Source: an uncultured Saprospiraceae bacterium (GTDB taxonomy: Bacteria; Bacteroidota; Bacteroidia; Chitinophagales; Saprospiraceae). From it: a DNA stretch of 19,977 nt. Location of the stretch: NCBI GenBank assembly GCA_937973565.1, contig CALJKQ010000214.1:1-19977 (forward strand), read 5' to 3'. The notes under the pieces were generated by a model that did no database searches, was not told the origin of the DNA, and worked only from the letters and a program-made list of their open reading frames with translations. The translations under genes were made by a program, and so were the position numbers. Positions 1-6,999 of the stretch are shown piece by piece. The stretch's first letter is position 1, and the number at the start of each line of letters is the position of its first letter.

Positions 1-2
1 CA

Positions 3-1091
3 CAATTGGCTGACAAAAGCCAACGCCAGGGAGAATGGGGTGTAATTGTAAACCTGGCAGGCTTGTTACTGGGTTTTGGTATTTTGGCAAAAATATTTGA
101 AGAGTCCGGTGTTCCCGATGTCCTTCCTGCTTTTTTGCCGAATGACTGGAAGGGCCCTGCTGTGTTGTTGATATTCGTGTTTATCATTTCATCTTTTTTG
201 GATAACATTGCTGCGGCTATGATTGGAGGGGCGATAGCAATCGTTGTTTTCCAGAACAAGGTACATATAGGCTACATAGCCGGAATAGTTGCCGCCAGTA
301 ATGCCGGTGGTTCCGGAAGTATTGTGGGTGATACTACCACTACCATGATGTGGATTGATGGCGTAAGTGCCTTTAATGTGCTGCATGCTTATGTAGCTGC
401 AGGCACAGCGCTTTTGATCATCACGTGGTTTGCTGCCAAACAACAAGATCAATACCAGAGAATCACAGCCGATGCCAAGCCGGGGGTGAAAATCGACTGG
501 ATAAGAATTTTGATTGTAGTAGCCATGCTGGTGGGTGCCATTCTCAGCAACATCCTATATGATATGCCTGCTTTGGGAGTATGGATTGCGATCCTGTTGG
601 GTGCTTTAATCAGAAAAATGCCATGGGAAGAAGTAAGTGCATCGCTCAAGGGAACCATTTTCTTGTTGTGCCTGGTGACAGCTGCCTCGCTCATGCCGGT
701 GGAGACATTGCCGCCTGCATCATGGCTTACCGCCTTTATCCTGGGCTTTGTATCGGCTGTTTTTGACAATATACCATTGACCAAACTATGTCTGGAACAA
801 GGGCATTTTGATTGGGGTATGCTTGCCTATTCTGTAGGGTTCGGTGGCTCCATGATTTGGTTCGGTTCCTCTGCTGGGGTTGCCATTACCAATAAGTTCC
901 CCCAAGCCAGAAATGTTAAAAACTGGGTACTGCAGGGATGGCATGTGATTGTTGCTTATGTTGTCGGTTTCTTTGTTTTGTACCTCACTATGGGATGGGA
1001 GCCTGCAGACAACAAACTGCACAAAGAGCCTGCATCAAAATGTCCGGCCACCGAATGTAAGGCCAGAGAAAATGCGCCTGAACTGGAATAA
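3..1091 (+). CDS. NhaD/ArsB-type (IT superfamily) membrane transporter, 5'-truncated
   Basis: The frame is open from the window's first bases. The first possible start codon (TTG at 6) has no ATG nearby, so I treat the gene as cut at its 5' end. About 360 residues remain, with roughly nine or ten hydrophobic segments. Two discontinuous-helix signatures, FLDNIAAAMIGG near residue 64 and SAVFDNIPLTKL near residue 247, form the inverted DN pair seen in NhaD Na+/H+ antiporters and ArsB/citrate-type permeases. A Gly/Thr-rich loop (GSGSIVGDTTTTMMW, near 102) and a second one (GFGGSMIWFGSSAGVAI, near 278) fit the substrate-site loops of this superfamily. The likely role is inner-membrane Na+/H+ or anion transport, but substrate cannot be told from sequence. 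The hydrophilic tail has two Cys. The stop lies 3 bp from that of the convergent hydrolase gene. The superfamily is fairly sure, the substrate unknown. Confidence 0.8.
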   Translation, partial: QLADKSQRQGEWGVIVNLAGLLLGFGILAKIFEESGVPDVLPAFLPNDWKGPAVLLIFVFIISSFLDNIAAAMIGGAIAIVVFQNKVHIGYIAGIVAASNAGGSGSIVGDTTTTMMWIDGVSAFNVLHAYVAAGTALLIITWFAAKQQDQYQRITADAKPGVKIDWIRILIVVAMLVGAILSNILYDMPALGVWIAILLGALIRKMPWEEVSASLKGTIFLLCLVTAASLMPVETLPPASWLTAFILGFVSAVFDNIPLTKLCLEQGHFDWGMLAYSVGFGGSMIWFGSSAGVAITNKFPQARNVKNWVLQGWHVIVAYVVGFFVLYLTMGWEPADNKLHKEPASKCPATECKARENAPELE

Positions 1092-1094
1092 AAC

Positions 1095-2072
1095 TTATTT
1101 CAGGTTATCTAACTTAAATACAGTTGAAAAGGCGTGGTGATCGGATAAGGTTGCCGCGCCTTTCATTTCTACTGTGTTGCCTAAAATAGAAATCGATTTG
1201 AAACGCCCTGCTTTGTAAAAAATGTAATCCAGCTTTTGACAACCTTCTCTGCTATCACAATATTTGTTTTGATTCGGATCTATGGTAAAAAGCTGATTTG
1301 ATTTTGTATAGCTCTCTACTGCATCCTGAAATTGCCATAGATTTTGAATCATCTGGTATGCTTGTGTAGAAATTTTCAATTTATTGTTGGTAAGATTTGG
1401 GTGAGCAATATTGAAATCTCCTGCTAAAATTAATGGAAAATGGGTGTTTAAATCCTTCACAATTTTCATCATATACCGTAACTGGCTCAATCTGATCAAC
1501 TCATCATTGTCATTGGGTCCTGCGTATAAATGGGTATTTACCACCCACACCTTTCCAAACGGCAAATCTATGAGGGTCAGTAAAAAACCTTTGGCGCCTA
1601 TCTTCTCTTCCCACCGCATGCCCGGAAAGAGGGGGTATTGATAAAATTTTTCTTCTAAAATAGGATATTTGGAAAAAGTAGCTAATCCACCATGACAATC
1701 TTTGTAGACAAACGGAACTATGGATTGGCTGCAATCGTAATCGGATCCATAATGGTATCGGGATTTTAGTTTAGACAGATTCAATGACCTGAAATGCACA
1801 GAAAAAACTTCTTGAAGACACAAGATATCGGGGTCACTGTCTAATAGAGAATCTGCAATAAAAGGAAAACGGTTGTCATCCTCATGCCCGGGCAAATATA
1901 CCGGCAAGCCCCAAACATTGTAAGTTAGTATTTTATATTCCTTTTGAAAATGTAAAGTCAGGTCAAGCTTTTTGGGCAGATTGTGAGCACCCTGATCTCC
2001 CTTCATAGGTTGTGCCCAAAAAAATAAAAACATTAACGCTGTCCACATAATTTTCTTGATTTTATGCAGCAA
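1095..2072 (-). CDS. Secreted endonuclease/exonuclease/phosphatase-family hydrolase (sphingomyelinase-like)
   Basis: This is an EEP-superfamily metal-dependent phosphodiesterase of about 325 aa. The catalytic set is complete, counted from the TTG at 2072: N52 (LTYNVWGLP), E88 (LCLQEVF), H181 (VNTHLY), D219/N221 (LAGDFN), D282 (KLDYIF) and D311/H312 (LSDHHAF). The NVWGLP and NTHLYAG wording is closer to neutral sphingomyelinases and related phospholipases than to DNase I or ExoIII, but the substrate is inference. The N-terminus has a KIKK-charged region followed by a hydrophobic stretch ending near QPMKG, which reads as a signal peptide. That is why I keep the TTG start. The only early ATG (2048) would remove the positive charges, and no in-frame ATG lies upstream before a TGA. 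The gene is single, divergent from the glycosyltransferase run and convergent with the transporter. Confidence 0.85.
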   Translation of the reverse strand: MLHKIKKIMWTALMFLFFWAQPMKGDQGAHNLPKKLDLTLHFQKEYKILTYNVWGLPVYLPGHEDDNRFPFIADSLLDSDPDILCLQEVFSVHFRSLNLSKLKSRYHYGSDYDCSQSIVPFVYKDCHGGLATFSKYPILEEKFYQYPLFPGMRWEEKIGAKGFLLTLIDLPFGKVWVVNTHLYAGPNDNDELIRLSQLRYMMKIVKDLNTHFPLILAGDFNIAHPNLTNNKLKISTQAYQMIQNLWQFQDAVESYTKSNQLFTIDPNQNKYCDSREGCQKLDYIFYKAGRFKSISILGNTVEMKGAATLSDHHAFSTVFKLDNLK

Positions 2073-2117
2073 AGTTGAGAAACATGTGTAAGCAGTTCAT
2101 TAAGCCAAGCTATTCAT

Positions 2118-2160
2118 ATTATTAATTAATCTAATATCATATTACCTAATTATTAATTAA
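2118..2160. repeat. Paired 12-bp direct repeat in the divergent spacer (possible operator)
   Basis: ATTATTAATTAA occurs identically at 2118-2129 and 2149-2160. Each copy contains the palindrome TTAATTAA (2122-2129 and 2153-2160). The centre-to-centre distance is 31 bp, close to three helical turns. The pair sits mid-way between the divergent start codons at 2072 and 2255. It could be a regulator site for one or both genes. AT-rich chance repetition cannot be excluded. Confidence 0.35.
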
Positions 2161-2230
2161 ATCCATCGAACCCAATTTAAAATTTACATAAGCTTAGTAC
2201 TCAGTTAAACTCCAAAAAACATCGGTTGCA

Positions 2231-2238
2231 GAACTTTG
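2231..2238 (+). promoter_or_regulatory. Possible -7 element of the glycosyltransferase run
   Basis: GAACTTTG matches the Bacteroidota -7 consensus TAnnTTTG except at the first base. It would place the transcription start about 10 nt before the ATG at 2255. No convincing TTTG -33 box was seen at the usual spacing, so this is tentative. Confidence 0.3.
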
Positions 2239-2254
2239 TACAAATGAAAAGGAA

Positions 2255-3268
2255 ATGAAAATATTGTATGCGGTTCAAGCGACCGGCAATGGGCATATTA
2301 GCAGAGCCATGCAAATTTTACCCTATCTGGAAAAACATGGACACGTTGACTTTTTTTTATCGGGAGATAATGCAAGCCTTAAGTTAAAAGGGAATGTCAA
2401 ATTCAGAAGCAAAGGATTGAGTTTGTTTTATACACAATGCGGAGGACTCAATTATTGGCAGATGTGGCAAAAAAACCAATACTTTAAAGCCATAAAAGAA
2501 GCAAGAGATTTACCAGTGTATCATTATGATCTGGTCATCAACGATTTTGACTTTATAACAGCCGAAAGTTGTCGCATCCATAAAAAGGCCAGTATACACC
2601 TTGGTCACCAGGCCAGTTTTTTAAGCCCCAAGACTCCAAGGCCGGATAAAAAAAGTGCCATCGGGGAGTTCATTTATAAAAACTATTGCAAGACCAGCCA
2701 TTACCTGGGTTTTCATTTTGACAATTATGATAGCTTCATTTTGCCCCCCGTTGTAAAAAAGGAAATTACAGAAGCAGAACCTGACGACCTCGGCCATATT
2801 ACGGTCTATTTACCCTCGTACCAGCGCAACTGTCTGGAACCTCAATTTACTATGCTCAAAAATCATTTGTTTCATTGGTTTTTGCCCGGAATCAAACAAC
2901 CCTTCAGGGAAGGGAATATCATCTTTTACCCTATTGATTCAAACCTTTTTAATAAAAGTCTCACAGGCTGTCATGGCCTGATTACGGGAGGTGGATTTGA
3001 AACACCCAGCGAAGCTTTATTTTTGGGTAAAAAATTAATGTGCATTCCCATTCGAGATCATTACGAACAAAAATGCAATGCAGCAGCGCTGGAAAAAATG
3101 GGGGTATTTACCTTACCTAATGCCGACAGTCCTACCTTTTACAATCAGGTACGTCATTGGCTTTCATCACATCAGGAAGTAAAATTAAAAGCTGCAAACG
3201 ATCTTGATTCAACTGTTGACCGCGTATTGATGCTTATGCAAAACACCCGGGCCATGGTGGATGTATAA
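2255..3268 (+). CDS. MJ1255/MurG-like GT-B glycosyltransferase
   Basis: This 337-aa cytosolic or membrane-associated glycosyltransferase is of the GT-B fold. Near residue 10 the N-terminal half carries the glycine loop GNGHISRAMQ, the counterpart of the MurG/UGT acceptor-side loop. Around residues 246-287 the C-terminal half has the donor-nucleotide signature: ITGGGFETPSEAL, then GKKLMCIPI, then an EQKCNAAALEKMGV stretch. The overall layout matches the uncharacterised MJ1255 family of predicted nucleotide-sugar transferases. Donor and acceptor are not predictable from sequence. The ATG at 2255 lies 10-25 nt after a possible -7 element. A 4-codon mini-frame (ATG 2244, TGA 2256-2258) overlaps this start. 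It is the first of three same-strand glycosyltransferase genes, so a shared glycolipid or surface glycan is likely (inference). Confidence 0.82.
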   Translation: MKILYAVQATGNGHISRAMQILPYLEKHGHVDFFLSGDNASLKLKGNVKFRSKGLSLFYTQCGGLNYWQMWQKNQYFKAIKEARDLPVYHYDLVINDFDFITAESCRIHKKASIHLGHQASFLSPKTPRPDKKSAIGEFIYKNYCKTSHYLGFHFDNYDSFILPPVVKKEITEAEPDDLGHITVYLPSYQRNCLEPQFTMLKNHLFHWFLPGIKQPFREGNIIFYPIDSNLFNKSLTGCHGLITGGGFETPSEALFLGKKLMCIPIRDHYEQKCNAAALEKMGVFTLPNADSPTFYNQVRHWLSSHQEVKLKAANDLDSTVDRVLMLMQNTRAMVDV

Positions 3269-3344
3269 ACACCCTCCCCATGCCTTGGTATCGTTGCCAT
3301 GTTTTCAGAATTTAGTCCTAACTTGTGTCTTTTAATACAAAGAA

Positions 3345-4496
3345 ATGAAAAAGATCAAGGTGGCGTTTTTTGCTGACATGCTGACAGAAAATTTTGACGG
3401 TGCAGCACGAACCATCTATCAAATCATCAACAGGATTGACAGGAGCCGGTTTGAGTATTTTTTTATAACCGGAAGTGCTCCTTCAGCTCATTTTCCGTTT
3501 AAATACTACCTTGTACCGAGCATTGATATTCCGAAAAATGAAGATTACAAATTGGCCATTCCTGCCCTGGCATTCTTTGAGATGAACAATGCCATGCTGA
3601 TTTTTAAACCGGATGTTATCCACATATCGTCGCCCTCGTTTTTGGGCAGGTATGCATTGGATTATGCGCATAGCCATAAAATACCGGTGGTGACCATTTA
3701 TCACACCCATTTTATATCTTATGTAGACTACTATTTCAAAGATGCCCGATTTTTAATTGAAGCTGTAAAGTCATTTGTAATATCACGGAATAAATCATTC
3801 TACAATGGGTGCGACCTCGTATTGGTTCCTTCTTTGTCTTTGCTGGAAGAATTGAAGAGCTATGACTTTGACGCCCAAAAAATGCAATTGTGGCCAAGGG
3901 GCATGGATACAGGTTTGTTTTCTCCCCATAAAAAAAACCTTTCCTTGCTGACTTCTTTTGGCATAGAAAAACCCGTTGTACTTTTTGCCAGCAGATTGGT
4001 GTGGGAAAAGAATCTTTCCACACTCAAAGAAGTTTACCAATTAAACGAAGATTCCGGAAGTCCTTTTCAGTTTGTTGTTGCCGGAGACGGAGTTGCCAAG
4101 GAAGAATTGCAAACCCAAATGCCTTCTGCCTTGTTTTTAGGTAAGCTGGATCACGAAACTTTGAGCGTTTGGTATGCCAGTGCCTTTGCCTTCCTTTTTA
4201 CCTCTGACACAGAAACCTATGGCAATGTAGTGATCGAGGCGATGGCATCCGGCCTGCCAGTAGTGGTAGCTGACGCCGGTGGTCCAAAAGATCTGGTTAC
4301 ACAATTTAAAACCGGTATTAAATGTCAACCTACTGATGCTCAGGCATTCTTTAATGCTTTACAAACACTACATTCAAATAACGACTTAAGAACCAAAATT
4401 ATTCAACAAAGTCTCGCATTCGTAACATCGCTCGACTGGAATCGTCTGGTGGAAAATTACTTTGAAAAAGTGAGCCTTTTGGCTGCATCAAAATAG
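3345..4496 (+). CDS. GT4-family glycosyltransferase (SqdX/GtfA-like)
   Basis: This is a 383-aa retaining GT-B glycosyltransferase of family GT4. It has an N-terminal acceptor-loop region (DGAARTIYQIINRI, from residue 19) and a YHTHFISYVDYYF stretch typical of lipid-directed GT4 enzymes such as sulfoquinovosyl- and mannosyl-diacylglycerol synthases. PRGMDTGLFSP follows near residue 185, then the phosphate-binding LFASRLVWEKN. The E-x7-E motif is intact at E290/E298 (TETYGNVVIEAMASGLPVV) and precedes AGGPKDLV. No signal peptide or transmembrane span is evident, so it probably acts at the cytosolic face of the inner membrane. It follows the previous gene by 76 bp, so it may be co-transcribed or have its own start signal; no good -7 box was found there. 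It precedes the next GT4 gene by 2 bp. The donor and acceptor are unknown. Confidence 0.87.
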   Translation: MKKIKVAFFADMLTENFDGAARTIYQIINRIDRSRFEYFFITGSAPSAHFPFKYYLVPSIDIPKNEDYKLAIPALAFFEMNNAMLIFKPDVIHISSPSFLGRYALDYAHSHKIPVVTIYHTHFISYVDYYFKDARFLIEAVKSFVISRNKSFYNGCDLVLVPSLSLLEELKSYDFDAQKMQLWPRGMDTGLFSPHKKNLSLLTSFGIEKPVVLFASRLVWEKNLSTLKEVYQLNEDSGSPFQFVVAGDGVAKEELQTQMPSALFLGKLDHETLSVWYASAFAFLFTSDTETYGNVVIEAMASGLPVVVADAGGPKDLVTQFKTGIKCQPTDAQAFFNALQTLHSNNDLRTKIIQQSLAFVTSLDWNRLVENYFEKVSLLAASK

Positions 4497-4498
4497 CC

Positions 4499-5647
4499 AT
4501 GGAAGTATTGTTTATTACCCATAAGTTTCCACCGGCTACAGGTGGCATGGAAAAGTTCTCTTATGAACTTTACAAAGGCATGCAGTCATTGACAAAGGTG
4601 CATATTTTGGCTTATGAAGGTAAGGGTTCGCGCGTACTTTGGTTTATAGCGTTGAGAAATAAAATCAAAGAAGTACTCCATCAACATCCTTCAATCGAAA
4701 TCATTCACCTGAATGACGGACTGATGGTAAGTTTTGGCTGGTGGATAAAAAAATTGACCGGACGTAAGGTGGTTGCGACACTTCACGGTCTGGATGTAGT
4801 GTTTCCTCTACCCTATTTTCAAACTGAGGTTTTACCGCGATTCAATCGCTTGGATGGACTGGCATGTGTAAGTGAGGCCACTCGTAAGGCCGCTATACGG
4901 AGAGGAATTAGCCCTGAAAAAACTGTGGTCATCAACAACGGAGTAGACCATGAATTGGTTAATAATAAAACGGATTCTGAAAAAATAAAAGCCATTCGCA
5001 ACCGGTTGCATATTCCTGATTCCAAGATCATCATAACAGGTTTGGGCAGAGCTGTCAAAAGGAAAGGATTTAGCTGGTTTATTGAACAAGTGCTTCCCTC
5101 CTTACCGGAAAATGTGGTGTTTGTTTTGATGGGTCCGGTGGTGAAAACATCAACCGGATATTGGCAAAAGATAATGCCTGCCCTGTGGCAAGACCGGTGG
5201 GCTCTGATGATGGGTTTAGCTACAGATGAAGAAGCCCTTCAGCGATTGCAGGAAGAAAAGACGGACAGGTTTATCAGGACCGGCTACCTGCGTTTTGATG
5301 AAATTACACAGTTGATAAATAGCAGTGCTGCCTTTGTAATGCCCAACATTGAAGTAGACGGAGACATGGAAGGTTTTGGCTTGGTAGCATTGGAAGCTGT
5401 ATTGTGTGGCACTATTGTTTTCGCTGCGGATTTGGAGGGAATACAAGATGCCATCCAGGATGATAAAAATGGATATTTACTGCCATCCGGAAACGCTGAT
5501 GTGTGGATTTCCAGACTCACTCAATTTGTGACGTCAGGACATACAAAAGAAAATATGGAAAGATTTCAGGTATATACCACTGACAAATTTTCCTGGGAAA
5601 AAATGTCGAAGCAATACCTTGAGTGGTTTAAGTCAGTAAAAGATTAA
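4499..5647 (+). CDS. GT4-family glycosyltransferase (PimB-like)
   Basis: This is a 382-aa GT4 enzyme. It opens with the classic FITHKFPPATGGMEKFSYEL, in which the PP-TGG loop is the acceptor and diphosphate loop of PimB/WaaG-type transferases. ATLHGLDVVFPLP, ACVSEATR and INNGVDHELV follow near residues 98-158, then TGLGRAVKRKGF (donor phosphate-binding R/K). The E-x7-E motif is at E291/E299 (EGFGLVALEA). All hallmark elements are present and the length is normal. The ATG lies only 2 bp after the TAG of the upstream GT4 gene, indicating translational coupling, so the two enzymes probably act in sequence on the same acceptor (inference). The stop is 9 bp from the convergent MCE gene. The specific sugar is unknown. 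Confidence 0.88.
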   Translation: MEVLFITHKFPPATGGMEKFSYELYKGMQSLTKVHILAYEGKGSRVLWFIALRNKIKEVLHQHPSIEIIHLNDGLMVSFGWWIKKLTGRKVVATLHGLDVVFPLPYFQTEVLPRFNRLDGLACVSEATRKAAIRRGISPEKTVVINNGVDHELVNNKTDSEKIKAIRNRLHIPDSKIIITGLGRAVKRKGFSWFIEQVLPSLPENVVFVLMGPVVKTSTGYWQKIMPALWQDRWALMMGLATDEEALQRLQEEKTDRFIRTGYLRFDEITQLINSSAAFVMPNIEVDGDMEGFGLVALEAVLCGTIVFAADLEGIQDAIQDDKNGYLLPSGNADVWISRLTQFVTSGHTKENMERFQVYTTDKFSWEKMSKQYLEWFKSVKD

Positions 5648-5656
5648 TACACGAGA

Positions 5657-6706
5657 TTATTGATTCGCCGGGTCGTTTTCCGGTTTTGTATATGGCTTAT
5701 CTTTTCTGCCTATAAGCGAAACATTTACGTAGCGTTTAGGATTCAAACGCAGATCCTGCAGTAAAAGAGACATATTCCGGGTCGTTGCCTCCAGATTTTC
5801 ATACATTTTTTTATCGTTGAGCAACTGTCCCAAAGACCCACCACCCTGGTTGACTTTTGCCAACACTGCATTGAGCTCTTTCATGGTACTGGTGGTCACA
5901 TCCAAGGTAGTCTCCAATTTTTTAACTGCCTCATTGCTATTGTCGATCATAGCATTGGTTTTGTTCATGGTTTTACCTATATCAGCGGTTGCCAGTTGGG
6001 AAGATGTGGTATTGAGATTTTTGAGCAAGCCGGCTATCTGGGCGTTGTTATCGGCCAGGTTTTTAGAAATCTTATTCATATTGCTCAACATGCCATTCAT
6101 ATTTTGCTGGCTGGCTACGACCAATTTATTGATATTACCGGTTAATGCAGCAATATTTGCCATGGTAACTTCGAGGTTTCTTACGATGAGGTCAACCTTA
6201 CCATTTTGTCCTTCCTTACCCAATTCGTTTACCAAGTTTTTTACCTGATCGGTGGCACTGGCAACGTACTGATCTACCTCAGCCGGATCAATCATAGAAC
6301 CCAACAAGCCCAGCGATTTGCTGGGAAATCTGTATCCGGTGGGCGCACAATCATCGCCGGTACACTGACTTTCGAAAACAAGGGCAAGAGATTTGCCACC
6401 AACAATGCCATCATTTCTCATAACAGCTGTAGCATTTTTGGGGATGTTGATTTTTCCGTCAACTCTGAAAGTAACATCCATGACGTGTACGTCTTTGGGA
6501 CTTATGTTGATGTCGGTAACGGTTCCGATTTTGTAACCATTGACTGTAACATCTGAGGACACGGCGAGGCCTGTTACATCTGCAAAAGAACAAAGGTAGG
6601 TTCTGCTCGGCTGAAATAGATTTTGGCCTTTGATAAAACGATATCCCCAAACACCTGCAAAAAGTGTGATGAAAGTTAACAGCCCCAGTTTGACCTCGCG
6701 TGACAT
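5657..6706 (-). CDS. MCE/MlaD-family lipid-transport protein
   Basis: This 349-aa protein has a single N-terminal transmembrane helix (residues about 7-22) with a short cytosolic MSREVK lead. A single MCE domain covers about 36-112, including DVTGLAVSSDVTVNGYKIG and NDGIVGGKSLALV. A long Asn/Leu-rich helical region (about 140-320) comes next. Two Cys at 115 and 120 directly after the MCE domain could pair. The tail (SLGQLLNDKKMYENL and LNPKRYVNVS, about 291-330) is the usual ending of Bacteroidota single-MCE proteins. MlaD proteins oligomerise into a hydrophobic-channelled ring that carries phospholipid across the periplasm with an MlaE permease and MlaF ATPase. Neither partner is visible here; they may lie elsewhere or past the divergent spacer. 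The ATG at 6704-6706 follows a perfect -7 box on the same strand. Confidence 0.92.
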   Translation of the reverse strand: MSREVKLGLLTFITLFAGVWGYRFIKGQNLFQPSRTYLCSFADVTGLAVSSDVTVNGYKIGTVTDINISPKDVHVMDVTFRVDGKINIPKNATAVMRNDGIVGGKSLALVFESQCTGDDCAPTGYRFPSKSLGLLGSMIDPAEVDQYVASATDQVKNLVNELGKEGQNGKVDLIVRNLEVTMANIAALTGNINKLVVASQQNMNGMLSNMNKISKNLADNNAQIAGLLKNLNTTSSQLATADIGKTMNKTNAMIDNSNEAVKKLETTLDVTTSTMKELNAVLAKVNQGGGSLGQLLNDKKMYENLEATTRNMSLLLQDLRLNPKRYVNVSLIGRKDKPYTKPENDPANQ

Positions 6707-6728
6707 TACCTTGTTTTTTTAAGAAACG

Positions 6729-6736
6729 CAAAATTA
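6729..6736 (-). promoter_or_regulatory. Bacteroidota -7 promoter element of the MCE gene
   Basis: On the minus strand this reads TAATTTTG, a perfect match to TAnnTTTG. It predicts a transcription start near 6722 and a leader of about 16 nt before the ATG at 6706. No clear -33 TTTG was found at 17-23 bp spacing, which lowers confidence. Confidence 0.45.
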
Positions 6737-6905
6737 ATGAAAATAGTTGATCCCTTTGTTTTCTAAGTAAAAGGAATACAAGATTTTAGACAATACTTGT
6801 GATTTAATAATTGGAAAAGTCGACCAGTTTCAACACAATACAAAATGAAGAACCGTTTATTCAATATTAAACTTTGTGAAAATCATGCTTTGCAAAAGTA
6901 AAACG

Positions 6906-6913
6906 TATATTTG
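6906..6913 (+). promoter_or_regulatory. Bacteroidota -7 promoter element of the Asp-box protein run
   Basis: TATATTTG is a perfect TAnnTTTG match. TTTG boxes lie upstream at 6873-6876 and 6889-6892, but their spacings (29 and 13 bp) are outside the usual range. If used, the leader to the ATG at 7000 would be about 80 nt and AT-rich. The rest of the 293-bp divergent spacer 6707-6999 shows no gene or strong hairpin. Confidence 0.45.
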
Positions 6914-6999
6914 GACTGCTAAGAGTTTGGGATAAAAATGAAACCCGCCAAAGCTTCTTGTTAATATTAATACACTTATATATTACATTATTTTTAAAT

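Noticed and set aside
2070..2077. Possible -7 box for the phosphodiesterase gene (minus-strand CAACTTTG)
   Set aside because: It has one mismatch to the consensus, has no good -33 box, and overlaps the TTG start that the charged signal-peptide region favours. It would only make sense with the ATG at 2048.
4832..5089. Minus-strand open frames inside the second GT4 gene
   Set aside because: They are antisense to conserved glycosyltransferase motifs and have no start signals or recognisable domains.
5816..6250. Long plus-strand open frame opposite the MCE gene
   Set aside because: It is antisense to the helical region of a well-supported MCE protein and has no family features of its own.
6958..6999. 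TTG-started N-terminal extension of the Asp-box protein
   Set aside because: It adds a second hydrophobic stretch before a good signal peptide that begins at ATG 7000, and the preceding DNA is AT-rich leader sequence.
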